A stretch of 64,000 bases of DNA from an uncultured Paracoccaceae bacterium (GTDB lineage: Bacteria; Pseudomonadota; Alphaproteobacteria; Rhodobacterales; Rhodobacteraceae). Both the position numbers and the translations under genes were made by a program. Below are positions 43,943 to 52,188 of the stretch, piece by piece; the first letter of the stretch is position 1, and every line of letters starts with the position of its first letter. The notes under the pieces were generated by a model. The model had not been told where the DNA came from. It searched no databases and saw nothing but the letters and a program-made list of their open reading frames with translations. Where the stretch lies: NCBI GenBank assembly GCA_947497985.1, contig CANMIX010000015.1, positions 62,001 through 126,000 on the forward strand, read 5' to 3'.

Positions 43943-44624
43943 TTCGACCGCCACCTCGTCTGATGTGGCCGGATCGGTGCGGGATCGTCATGATGCGATG
44001 CATGCGGAGATCCGCCGCCGCATCTGCCTGTTGGATTATCCCCCCGGTCAGCGCCTGTCCGAAGTGTCGCTGGCCGAGGAATTTGGCACCTCTCGCACGC
44101 CCATGCGCCGGGTCCTTGCGCGGCTTGAGGATGAGGGGTTGGTGCAATCCCTGCACGGGGTTGGCACGTTGGTTACCGACGCCGATATCGCGGCGCTTGA
44201 ACAGGAATACCATCTGCGGTTGGAGCTGACCGAGCTCACCGGGCGGTTGGATCCGGTGATGCCGGATGGCGCGTTTATCACAGAGCTGGACCGGCTGATC
44301 ACGCGCGGTGCAGACATGATCGAGGCCGGAACCCCGCGTGAATTCACCGCCTTTGACATGGAGGTGTTTCAGCTGTTGCTGCAGTTGACCGGGAACCTGC
44401 CGCTGCGGGACGTGTTAGAGCGGCTTTATTACAAGACCAAACGCATCTGGTTGACGGCCGCGATTGAAGCGCAGTTGGATTTGCACCAGGAATTCCGCAT
44501 CTTTCACCACGAGCTGGAGGCGATCCGCATTGCCCTGCAATCTGGTGATCTGGATGCGGTGGCGCATATTCAGCGGGCACATATCTCCATGAGTTTTCAG
44601 CGCCTCCGAAAAAAGCGCGATTGA
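43935..44624 (+). CDS. GntR family regulator, FCD type
   Basis: 229 aa from a GTG at 43935 that overlaps the deacetylase stop by 8 bases, with GGAG 9 bases upstream. The winged helix (HAEIRRRICLLDYPPGQRLSEVSLAEEFGTSRTPMRRVLARLEDEGLVQSLHGVGTLVTDADI) is followed by a helical FCD-like ligand domain. It is the natural candidate to bind the TTGTGTACA sites in the divergent promoter. The effector is probably a pathway intermediate. The frame is open from 43770, but upstream sequence is the deacetylase gene read in another frame. Confidence 0.9.
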   Translation: MTSSTATSSDVAGSVRDRHDAMHAEIRRRICLLDYPPGQRLSEVSLAEEFGTSRTPMRRVLARLEDEGLVQSLHGVGTLVTDADIAALEQEYHLRLELTELTGRLDPVMPDGAFITELDRLITRGADMIEAGTPREFTAFDMEVFQLLLQLTGNLPLRDVLERLYYKTKRIWLTAAIEAQLDLHQEFRIFHHELEAIRIALQSGDLDAVAHIQRAHISMSFQRLRKKRD

Positions 44625-44663
44625 CGTTTAGGCGGTGTGGGACGGGTTAAGAAATGCTTGCAA

Positions 44664-44681
44664 TGTTTCGCACGCGAAACA
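44664..44681. promoter_or_regulatory. Perfect-arm palindrome TGTTTCGC-AC-GCGAAACA
   Basis: Eight-base arms TGTTTCGC and GCGAAACA around two central bases. It resembles sugar- or polyol-type operators. It sits between the 3' end of the GntR gene and the 3' end of the kinase pseudogene, away from any current start codon. Confidence 0.5.
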
Positions 44682-44841
44682 ATTGACCGTTTGGACAAGC
44701 TGATTTTAAGGCAACGTTTGCCGCGACACGCCGTTGAATTTACATGGTTTCACGTCGCGTTCCCGTTGTAATCGATAGAATTTTAAAGAGTTTTCGCCGC
44801 CAGAAAACCAGCCAAACCTTTGGTGCTTTCTGTGACCTTCA

Positions 44842-46085
44842 TCAGGGCCAGGATTTTGCCAGCGCGCAGGCCGCGGCAAAGCGGGCGTGGTCTGGTATAA
44901 AGCCTGCTTGGGGGGCATAGTTTGATTTGGCGGGGGCAACGGGCAAGGCGACTCCGCAGTATCGTGCGGCCATACTTGCGGCGCCAAAGGCGGTGATGTC
45001 TGGCATCTGCGCGACCGAGACCTTGCGTTGCAGCACATTGGCAAGCAGTTGGCAAAACCAGGGATTCTGGGTCATGCCACCGTCCACCAACAACGCGCCG
45101 TTCAACGCAAGTATCTGTTCCATCGCACCGCAGACATCAGCCGCGCGATAGGCGATCCCCTCAAGCAGCGCTTGCATCATATCCTGTTGGTTGGTGGTCA
45201 ATGTCAGGCCAAGCCACGTGCCTTTGGCGGAATTGTCCCAGTGGGGGCAGGCCAGGCCGGCCAGCGCCGGAACAAAGGCCAGACCGCGTGACAATGCATG
45301 GCCGTCAAAATCCTGTAGATCGCTGTAATCGGAAAACAGACCCAACCCGCGCGCCCAGTCAACGGCAGAAGAGGCGGTGTGAATGCCGCCGTCCAGCGCA
45401 AATTGCGTGTCTTCTCCGGCTTCGCGCCAGGCTACCGTTGGCAGCACGCCATGGGCAAGGGGCGGGCAGTCCGGACCGACAAGCGTCTGGGCAAAGGCAC
45501 CGGTACCAAAGGTGAATTTGGTCTGGCCCGGACCCGTGACGCCATGGCCAAAAAGCGCTGCCTGTTGGTCAACAAGAGCGGCGACAAGGGGCAGGCCGTC
45601 GACCTCTCCCAATTCACCGCTGCAATCGCTGATCCTGGGCAAACAGGCGATCGGCACGCCAAACAATGCGCACAGATCTGCGTCCCATTCGCCGGTCTGT
45701 AAATTCATCAGTGAGGTGCGCGACGCGGTGGCGACATCTGTTTCAAACCGCCCCGTCAAACGGTCGCGCAAGAACGCATCGGTGGTGCCAAGGCGCAGGT
45801 GTCCGGCACCGGCCAGCGCTGCGGCTTCGGGGATATGCTCCATGATCCAGCCAAGTTTTGAGGCCGAAAAATAGGGCGTTATGGGCAGGCGCGCCGTGGC
45901 GGCCACGTGAGGGGATGCGGTTTTGGCAAGGGCTGCGCAGCGTTCACTGGTGCGCCCATCCTGCCAGACGATGACCGGGCTTGATGGGGCTGCCGGTTCT
46001 GGCGTCCCAGGCCAGGCAGCTTTCGCCTTGGTTCGACAGAGCAATCGCCAGTGCGCCCGCCGCCTGAACCACCGGCGTCCGAGCT
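44842..46085 (-). pseudogene. Glycerol-kinase-like FGGY kinase, truncated and frameshifted
   Basis: The longest frame covers the FGGY kinase from VIVWQDGRTSER through LPITPYFSASKLGWIMEH (a glycerol kinase signature), GQTKFTFGTGAFAQT and LLVDGGMTQNPWFCQLLANVL to a normal end (LAKSWP). The preceding kinase segment AIALSNQGESCLAWDARTGSPI is in a different frame, and one extra A (TT at 45981-45982 on the plus strand) explains the shift. The first 60 or so residues, including the phosphate-binding DQGTTSTR-type motif, are missing; dctQ begins there instead. Not functional as written. Confidence 0.8.
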
Positions 46086-46129
46086 GGTGCTGGCGGGTGT
46101 TCAGATTTCCACCGAACAAGAGGATGACA

Positions 46130-46591
46130 ATGCCTAAGTCCCTGCCAACCTATGTGCGGTGGGTCGACCGCGTGTTGGATTACACCGGTATTTTTGCCAT
46201 GTACCTGATCTTTGCCTTGGTGGTGGTGCTGATCCTGGATGCGGTGACAACCGGGTTGCAGATCTATCTGCATCGGTGTGCCGAGTTCGCCCAGTTCATT
46301 CTGGCGGCCAATTATTCTATGGGCGGGGCCAAGACGATGAAAGACGGCGATCATGTGCGCATGGATCTGCTGTATGATCGTCTGTCGCCCAAGGGCAAGA
46401 CGATCACCGATCTGGTGACGATTCCCTGCCTGCTGTTTTATCTGGCGATCATGTTCATCTGCGGCATGTCCTCCTTGGGGTATGCGCTTGAGACCGGGGA
46501 GCGGCGGTTTTTCATGTGGAACCCGTCGTCGTTTCCGATCAAGGCGCTGATGGTGACCTGTCCGGGGTTGTTCATCATAGGCATCACCTAA
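46130..46591 (+). pseudogene. TRAP transporter small subunit (DctQ) fragment
   Basis: Open for 153 aa from ATG 46130 (AGAGGA upstream). It has the DctQ pattern: membrane segment 1 LDYTGIFAMYLIFALVVVLILDAV, the conserved CAEFAQFILAANYSMGGAKTMKDGDHVRMDLLYDRLSPKGK loop, a second segment ITDLVTIPCLLFYLAIMFICG and WNPSSFPIKALM. It stops at TAA 46589 about 20-30 residues early for the family. The same frame continues into a DctP fragment. DctM, the large channel subunit, is absent. Confidence 0.7.
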
Positions 46592-47326
46592 ATGGTCGAT
46601 ATCTCTGTCTTTGGCGGCTATTTCCCTTTTGCCACCCGCTACTCGCTCGATGTGCGGGCGCTGTTTGACGACCACGGTCTGAACGAGATCTGGAAAGAGG
46701 CCTATGACGAGGTCGACAATGTGACCTGGCTGTCGGCCGGTGCCTGGGATCCGCTGCATATCTTCACCAAAGACCCGATCAACTCGCTTGCGGATATGCG
46801 TGGCAAACGCGTCTTTGGTGTGCCGACGGCGGGTCGGTTCCTGTCGCAATACGGCCTGATCCCGGTGACCGTGCCATGGGATGACGTGGAAGTTGCGCTG
46901 CAAACCGGTGAGCTGGACGGGGTGGCTTGGTGTGGCTTTACCGAAGCTTATGAGGTCGGTTGGGCCGATATCTGTAACTATGCGCTGACCAACTCGGTCA
47001 CCGGTGCGTGGTTTGGGTCGTATTTTGCCAATACCGAAAGCTGGAACAAAGTCCCGGCCCACCTGCAAGAGCTGTTCATGATCACCATCGACCAGTCGCA
47101 TTATTATCGCGCCACATGGTATTGGGGCGGCGAAGCCAAGCTGCGCACCGAGGGTGAAAAGCTTGAACTGACCTCGATCCCCGATGACGAATGGTCAACT
47201 GTTGTGCAGGATGCCTCGAAATTCTGGGATGACATCGCGTCCAAAGGCGGCCGTCCGCAAAAAGTTGTCGACGCGTTCAAAACCTATGCGACAACAATGG
47301 AAAAAGCGGGTTATCCGTACCGTTAA
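46592..47326 (+). pseudogene. TRAP solute-binding protein (DctP) fragment lacking the N-terminus
   Basis: 244 codons that encode the C-terminal two thirds of a DctP-type binding protein (DMRGKRVFGVPTAGRFLSQYGLIPVTVPWDDVEVALQTGELDGVAWCGFTEAYEVGWADICNY ... LFMITIDQSHYYRATWYWGGEAKLR). There is no signal peptide and no N-terminal lobe of about 100 residues, and no ribosome site before the ATG. It follows the dctQ fragment in the same frame, one stop codon apart, which shows a deletion or fusion. A terminator lies just beyond its stop. Confidence 0.78.
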
Positions 47327-47337
47327 AACAAAACCTG

Positions 47338-47376
47338 CGGGCGTGTTCGACGTTTTGGATACGCCCGTCCTTTTTT
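47338..47376 (+). terminator. Terminator after the dctP fragment
   Basis: Stem CGGGCGT/ACGCCCG (47338-47344, 47361-47367), 16-base loop, then TCC and six T (47371-47376). It separates the transporter remnant from eutB. Confidence 0.65.
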
Positions 47377-47422
47377 CGCGCAGAACCACTGCGTGTGACA
47401 TAGAAATTGAATTAGGCACGTC

Positions 47423-48805
47423 ATGGCGCAGTACCGATGTAACTTGGGCGGAGAGCTGTTCCGTTTTGACAGTTTAGGCGAGGTGATGGCGAAAGCGACG
47501 CCGGGACGGTCCGGTGACGCTTTGGCGGGGTTGATCGCGGGTTCGGATGTGGAACGGGTGGCGGCACAGATGGTTCTGGCGGATCTGCCGCTTAAGGATT
47601 TCCTGTCGCAGGCGCTGGTCCCATATGAGACGGATGAAGTCACCCGGTTGATCATGGACAGCCATGACACTGCGGCCTTTGCGCCGGTTTCCCATATGAC
47701 GGTCGGCCAATTTCGCGATTGGCTGCTGTCGGACAAGGCCACGGCACCTGTGCTGAAATCTCTGGCGCCCGGATTGACGCCCGAGATGGTGGCGGCGGTG
47801 TCCAAATTGATGCGCAACCGGGATTTGATTGCGGTGGCGCGCAAGATTGACGTGGTCACCGGTTTTCGCTCCACCTTGGGGTTGCCAGGGCGGATCGGGT
47901 CACGTCTGCAACCCAACCACCCGGCGGATGATCTAAAAGGTATCGTGGCCTCCACCTTGGATGGGTTGTCCTATGCGGTGGGGGACGCGGTGATTGGCAT
48001 CAACCCGGCGACGGACAATATCCCAACCGCCATGTCGCTGCTCTCGATGCTGGATGAGCTGATCGCCCGTTATGAAATCCCGACCCAAAGCTGCGTTTTG
48101 ACCCATGTCACCAACTCGATCGAGATCATGAACCGCGGCGCTCCCTTGGATCTGGTGTTTCAGTCGGTGGCGGGCACCCAGGCGGCCAATGATGGTTTTG
48201 GGGTGACTTTGTCGATGTTGAAGGAGGCCCATGAGGCCGCGCTGTCCTTGAACCGGGGCACGGTGGGCAACAACGTCATGTATTTTGAGACCGGCCAGGG
48301 CAGCGCCCTGTCTGCAGAGGCGCATCACGGGATTGACCAACAAACGCTTGAGGTGCGTGCCTATGCGGTTTGTCGCGCCTTTGATCCGCTGATCGTCAAC
48401 ACGGTCGTGGGCTTTATCGGTCCGGAATATCTGTATGACGGCAAGGAAATCATCCGCGCCGGTCTGGAAGACGTCTTCTGCGGCAAGCTATTGGGCCTGC
48501 CGATGGGCTGTGACGTCTGCTATACCAACCATGCCGAGGCGGATCAGAACGATATGGATGTTCTGATGACCCTGTTGGCCGATGCGCGCGCGCATTTCCT
48601 GATCGCGGTGCCGGGGGCGGACGATATTATGCTGAACTATCAAAGCCTGTCGTTCCACGACCTGGCCTATTTGCGTAATTCCTTTGGTCTAAAAGCGGCG
48701 CCAGAATTTGAAACCTGGTTGGAAGGCATGGGGCTGATCAATGATCACGGCCATCTGATCGACAGCGGGCAGGGGGCGCAGCGCTTGCTGGAGGCCGCGT
48801 CATGA
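47423..48805 (+). CDS. eutB: Ethanolamine ammonia-lyase large subunit EutB
   Basis: 460 aa, full length. Converts ethanolamine to acetaldehyde and ammonia with adenosylcobalamin. Family blocks include LMRNRDLIAVARKI, LPGRIGSRLQPNHPADD, GLSYAVGDAVIGINPATDN, VFQSVAGTQAANDGFGV, NVMYFETGQGSALSAEAHHG and LPMGCDVCYTNHAEADQNDMD. It forms a complex with EutC, whose gene overlaps the stop by 4 bases. No microcompartment shell genes or eutA are nearby, so it belongs to the simple cytoplasmic system. It requires B12. Confidence 0.96.
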   Translation: MAQYRCNLGGELFRFDSLGEVMAKATPGRSGDALAGLIAGSDVERVAAQMVLADLPLKDFLSQALVPYETDEVTRLIMDSHDTAAFAPVSHMTVGQFRDWLLSDKATAPVLKSLAPGLTPEMVAAVSKLMRNRDLIAVARKIDVVTGFRSTLGLPGRIGSRLQPNHPADDLKGIVASTLDGLSYAVGDAVIGINPATDNIPTAMSLLSMLDELIARYEIPTQSCVLTHVTNSIEIMNRGAPLDLVFQSVAGTQAANDGFGVTLSMLKEAHEAALSLNRGTVGNNVMYFETGQGSALSAEAHHGIDQQTLEVRAYAVCRAFDPLIVNTVVGFIGPEYLYDGKEIIRAGLEDVFCGKLLGLPMGCDVCYTNHAEADQNDMDVLMTLLADARAHFLIAVPGADDIMLNYQSLSFHDLAYLRNSFGLKAAPEFETWLEGMGLINDHGHLIDSGQGAQRLLEAAS

Positions 48806-49578
48806 GCGATATCGCCAAGGATCCTTGGGCCAAACTGCGGGCGGCAACACCGGCCCGTATTGGCTTGGGCCGCAGTGGTGCTGGGCTGCCCACCTCCGAC
48901 AATCTCGACTTTCAATTCGCCCATGCGCGGGCGCGCGATGCGGTGCATTCGGCCTTGGATGTGGCCGCTTTGGAGCAACAGCTTGCGGGACATGAGGTCA
49001 TCCATGTGACCTCTGCCGCGCCTGACCGGGCCAGCTATTTGCGCCGTCCGGATCTGGGGCGGCGTTTGGGAGCGGGTGAGGCTGCGAAACTGCCCACCCA
49101 ACCCTGTGATTTGATGTTTGTCATTGCCGATGGCCTGTCCTCGGCTGCGGTGCAAACCCATGCGGCGGCGGTGATCGCGGCGGCTTTGGCGAAACTGGCG
49201 GGGCTCGCGATTGGCCCGGTTGTGATCGCCACCCAGGCACGCGTTGCCATCGGCGATGAGATTGGTCAAGCCATCCGCGCGCGGTTGACCGTGCTGTTGG
49301 TGGGCGAACGTCCCGGTCTGACGGTGGCGGACAGCCTGGGGGCCTATCTCACCTATGGGCCAGAGCCCGGGATCAAAGACAGTGCCCGCAATTGTCTGTC
49401 CAACATCCACGCCAAAGGCGGCATGTCTTATGATCTGGCTGCGGAGAAAATCGCCTGGCTCACCCGTGCAGCCTTGCGGATGGAACTGACTGGCACCGGG
49501 TTGAAGGAAGAGGCGGATCCTGCCGAGATCCCAGATGCATCCGATGCCACACAGGCGCTCAACACGCCGCAGACCTAG
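48802..49578 (+). CDS. eutC: Ethanolamine ammonia-lyase small subunit EutC
   Basis: 258 aa. Typical EutC features are WAKLRAATPARIGLGRSGAGLPTSDNLDFQFAHARARDAVH near the start, the VIADGLSSAAVQTHAAA and LLVGERPGLTVADSLGAYLTYGPEPGIKDSARNCLSNIHAKG blocks. The EutB:EutC interface binds cobalamin. Co-translated with eutB (ATGA overlap); the pair stands alone downstream of the TRAP remnant. Confidence 0.96.
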   Translation: MSDIAKDPWAKLRAATPARIGLGRSGAGLPTSDNLDFQFAHARARDAVHSALDVAALEQQLAGHEVIHVTSAAPDRASYLRRPDLGRRLGAGEAAKLPTQPCDLMFVIADGLSSAAVQTHAAAVIAAALAKLAGLAIGPVVIATQARVAIGDEIGQAIRARLTVLLVGERPGLTVADSLGAYLTYGPEPGIKDSARNCLSNIHAKGGMSYDLAAEKIAWLTRAALRMELTGTGLKEEADPAEIPDASDATQALNTPQT

Positions 49579-49584
49579 TCAGGT

Positions 49585-50274
49585 TTATGTTGGGTCTGCC
49601 TCAAAGGTTGCGCAAAAGGCCTGCTCTCCCATCGGGGTAAAGATCAGCGCCCGCGACTGAGGTACCCGGCGCAGCCAGTTCAGCTCTTCCATCCGGGTCA
49701 AGATCGCGCGCCCGACCGAGCCGGCCAGATGGGCGCGCCGCTCGCTCCAGTCCAGGCAATCGCGACACAGGGGCGCGCGTTTGCGCGCGAGCGCGTCCAG
49801 ATCAATGCCAAATTCGGTCATCATCGCCGCGCCATGATCGGTCAGCTCGGGCCCGTCAGTGGTGGTGCGCAGTTTTCCGGTGCGCATCATCCCGTCATAA
49901 AGGCGCGTTCCCATGTCGCCAGCCAGGTGGTTGTAACACACCCGCGCCTTGCGCATGGCCGCATCGCGGGGGCCGGTACGGGTGCGATAGTGGCCGGATT
50001 TGGCGGCAACCCCCATCAAGGTTTCCAAGACCGACGCCACGTCATCACTGGCGAGGGAGAAATATTTGTGTCGCCCTTGTTTCAGCACCTGCACCAAGTG
50101 GCCGTCCACCAGCTTGTTCAGATGGGAGCTGGCGGTTTGTTGGGTCACGCCGCCCACACGCGCCAACTCGCCGGCTGTCAGCGCTTTGCCCGCCATCAGT
50201 TCGACCAGCATATTTGCACGTGCTGGATCGCCGATCAGGGCGGCAATGCGGGCTATGTCAGGTCCGTCTTTCAT
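49585..50274 (-). CDS. ArsR/SmtB family regulator with C-terminal extension
   Basis: 229 aa. The N-terminal ArsR winged helix is clear (IARIAALIGDPARANMLVELMAGKALTAGELARVGGVTQQTASSHLNKLVDGHLVQVLKQGRHKYFSLA). No ArsR metal Cys-x-Cys is in the helix. The long C-terminal domain has a CRDCLDWSERRAHLAGSVG segment typical of a subgroup of ArsR proteins with extra domain. Divergent from the NIPSNAP/ABM pair, with a palindrome over its start. No Shine-Dalgarno is seen before the ATG. Confidence 0.88.
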   Translation of the reverse strand: MKDGPDIARIAALIGDPARANMLVELMAGKALTAGELARVGGVTQQTASSHLNKLVDGHLVQVLKQGRHKYFSLASDDVASVLETLMGVAAKSGHYRTRTGPRDAAMRKARVCYNHLAGDMGTRLYDGMMRTGKLRTTTDGPELTDHGAAMMTEFGIDLDALARKRAPLCRDCLDWSERRAHLAGSVGRAILTRMEELNWLRRVPQSRALIFTPMGEQAFCATFEADPT

Positions 50275-50276
50275 AG

Positions 50277-50292
50277 TTCGATGCTAATCGAA
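50277..50292. promoter_or_regulatory. Palindromic operator TTCGAT-GCTA-ATCGAA
   Basis: Six-base perfect arms around a 4-base centre, starting 3 bases upstream of the arsR ATG and lying in the divergent promoter of the NIPSNAP gene. A second overlapping dyad, ATGCT/AGCAT, is also present. Likely ArsR binding site. Confidence 0.6.
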
Positions 50293-50345
50293 GCATTCAG
50301 ACGAGGCAATAGGGTAGGTTGGGTTAGCAAGAGAGAGGACATTCA

Positions 50346-50702
50346 ATGCTGACCTGCATCATTAGCTACCAGATCGACCCAACCAAACGCGCCGCGTTTG
50401 AAGAGTATTCGCGCAACTGGGGGCAGGCGATCCCACGATGTGGGGCGGATTTGGTGGGGTATTATGCCCCGCACGAAGGGTCGTCGACCCTGGCCTATGG
50501 GATCTACAACATCGAGAGCCTGGCCGCCTATGAGACCTATCGCGCGCGACTGGCGGCGGATCCATTGGGACGGCAGAACTATGAATTTGCGCAGCGGGAG
50601 AAGTTCTTGTTGCGAGAGGACCGGTGCTGGCTGAAGCTGGCGTCAACGCCGCATAGGCAGCACGGAATAAGGGAGGTCGCGTATGATCGTGGTGATTTTT
50701 GA
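50346..50702 (+). CDS. NIPSNAP family protein
   Basis: 118 aa. A ferredoxin-like dimeric alpha-beta barrel domain: MLTCIISYQIDPTKRAAFEEYSRNWGQAIPRCGADLVGYYAPHEGSSTLAYGIYNIESLAAYETYRARLAADP. Such proteins are often small oxygenase-like or binding proteins with unknown substrates. Its last 20 bases overlap the ABM gene. With the ArsR gene it forms a small divergent unit. Confidence 0.85.
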   Translation: MLTCIISYQIDPTKRAAFEEYSRNWGQAIPRCGADLVGYYAPHEGSSTLAYGIYNIESLAAYETYRARLAADPLGRQNYEFAQREKFLLREDRCWLKLASTPHRQHGIREVAYDRGDF

Positions 50703-51003
50703 GGTGGAGCCCAAGGAGGGCCATGTCGACACTTATCTGGATATCGCGGCCGAGCTGCGTCCGATGCTGGAACAGGTCGAAGGCTTTATCTCGGTCGAAC
50801 GGTTTCAAAGCCTGACGACGCCCGGCAAATTTCTGTCCTATTCGGTCTTTGAGGATGAGGCCGCGGTGGCCCGTTGGCGCGAGCTGAGCGCCCACCGCGC
50901 GGCGCAAGGGCAGGGGCGTGCCAATCTGTTTGCGGACTATCGCATTCGGGTTGCCCAAGTTCTGCGGGACTATGGATTAAACGACCGGGATCAGGTGCCC
51001 TGA
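50683..51003 (+). CDS. Antibiotic biosynthesis monooxygenase (ABM) domain protein
   Basis: 106 aa, GGGAGG before the ATG, overlapping the NIPSNAP gene. The ABM fold is seen in IVVIFEVEPKEGHVDTYLDIAAELRPMLEQVEGFISVERFQSLTTPGKFLSYSVFEDEAAVARWRE. Family members oxidise small aromatic or isoprenoid compounds without cofactors, or bind haem. Likely same operon and control as the NIPSNAP gene. Confidence 0.88.
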   Translation: MIVVIFEVEPKEGHVDTYLDIAAELRPMLEQVEGFISVERFQSLTTPGKFLSYSVFEDEAAVARWRELSAHRAAQGQGRANLFADYRIRVAQVLRDYGLNDRDQVP

Positions 51004-51007
51004 GGTC

Positions 51008-51544
51008 TCAGTCGCTGTTTTCCAGATAGAACGGCAATTTGCGCAATGTCGCCTCGGCATCTTTGAGGGTGTCGTGGATGCCGTCGGTCACGGTGGCAAA
51101 GCTGTTGCGATCCAATGAGCCAAACAGGCTGTCATTCACATTGCGCAGGATCGGGGCCAGTTCATCAATGGCCTGGGCGCAGGTGGGGGTAATCTTGATC
51201 AACACGCTGCGGCCATCCTCGGGGTTGGCGGCTTTTTGCAGCATGTCTTTGTCCACCAGGCGGCCGACCTCTTTTGTCACATGGGCGCCTGACACATGCA
51301 GCGCTTCGGCGACCTGTGCGACGGTGCGTCCGTGTTCGCCTTGGTGTTGGGCCACATGCAGCAGGATGTTGTACTGCGGTTTGGTCACGTCCAGCCGTTT
51401 GGCGAACTCAGCACGCATCTGTTCGATCCGGGTGGCCAATGCGGTCACATCATACAGGAGACGGCGCAACAGAAGATCGTTGCCGTCGATCAAAAGCGCA
51501 TCCCGTGTGACGGTGCGAGGAAATTTAAAAGATTTGCCATCCAT
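51008..51544 (-). CDS. MarR family regulator
   Basis: 178 aa from the Met at 51544. The winged helix is LLHVAQHQGEHGRTVAQVAEALHVSGAHVTKEVGRLVDKDMLQKAANPEDGRSVLIKITPT, flanked by dimer helices. A short N-terminal arm precedes it. It lies divergent to the secreted cupin gene across about 200 bases, suggesting that gene as target. Convergent with the ABM gene, 4 bases between ends. Confidence 0.9.
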   Translation of the reverse strand: MDGKSFKFPRTVTRDALLIDGNDLLLRRLLYDVTALATRIEQMRAEFAKRLDVTKPQYNILLHVAQHQGEHGRTVAQVAEALHVSGAHVTKEVGRLVDKDMLQKAANPEDGRSVLIKITPTCAQAIDELAPILRNVNDSLFGSLDRNSFATVTDGIHDTLKDAEATLRKLPFYLENSD

Positions 51545-51671
51545 ATGCGGTCGATATGACCCTTTTGCTGCGCAAGACCTTACAGTTGGTAAAGGGAGCG
51601 TGTGAATTCTGTCAAGCCAGCACACGGGGATGTTAGCTCACAAAGAGCTGTCAAAAAGGTTATTTGAATAG

Positions 51672-51684
51672 CTAACCTAGTTAG
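51672..51684. promoter_or_regulatory. Candidate MarR-type dyad before the cupin gene
   Basis: CTAAC-CTA-GTTAG, 5-base arms, in the AT-rich promoter region about 65 bases before the cupin ATG. Short, so tentative. Confidence 0.35.
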
Positions 51685-51746
51685 GCAATTAAGCAAGCAA
51701 CCACGCAGTTCTGACGTGGGGTTCAAAGTTCCAAGGAGACCCGCAT

Positions 51747-52160
51747 ATGAAAAAACTTCTTCCTGCCGTTGTTGCACCCGCTGCCGCCCTGTTGATGACC
51801 GCCACCCTCGCGCTGGCGCATGACAAAACTGCCCCAACCGAGCACAAGGGCGTCAGCGTCTTTGGCAAGGCCGAACTGGCGCTGGGCGCACAGATCCCTG
51901 CGATGGAAGGCTACCAGGTCCGCATTCGTCAGGTTACCGTTGAGCCGGGCGGCATTGTGGCGTCGCACGATCACGGCACACGTCCCGGTGCGTATTTTGT
52001 GATCTCGGGCGACGGTGTAACCGAGCACCGCGGCGAAGAGAAAATCCACGTTGCACCAGGAACAGCCGTTCTGGAGAGCAAAGAAGTCGACCACTGGATT
52101 TCAAACGATGGTGGCGAAGCGCATTTCTTTGTCTTCGACATCGTACCGGTTGAAAACTAA
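51747..52160 (+). CDS. Secreted cupin domain protein
   Basis: 137 aa with AAGGAGA before the ATG. A signal peptide (MKKLLPAVVAPAAALLMTATLALAH) leads to a cupin barrel: VEPGGIVASHDHGTRPGAYFVISGDGVTEHRG carries the His-x-His metal ligands and HVAPGTAVLESKEVDHWISN the second motif His. The periplasmic location and the divergent MarR gene suggest a stress or signal function, unknown. Confidence 0.85.
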   Translation: MKKLLPAVVAPAAALLMTATLALAHDKTAPTEHKGVSVFGKAELALGAQIPAMEGYQVRIRQVTVEPGGIVASHDHGTRPGAYFVISGDGVTEHRGEEKIHVAPGTAVLESKEVDHWISNDGGEAHFFVFDIVPVEN

Positions 52161-52188
52161 GGCACGACAGGTCCCGGGCAGATGTGGC

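Noticed and set aside
45944-47101. 385-codon minus-strand frame across dctQ and dctP remnants
   Set aside because: Most is antisense to the TRAP fragments. Only its last 40 or so residues, which belong to the kinase pseudogene, are meaningful.
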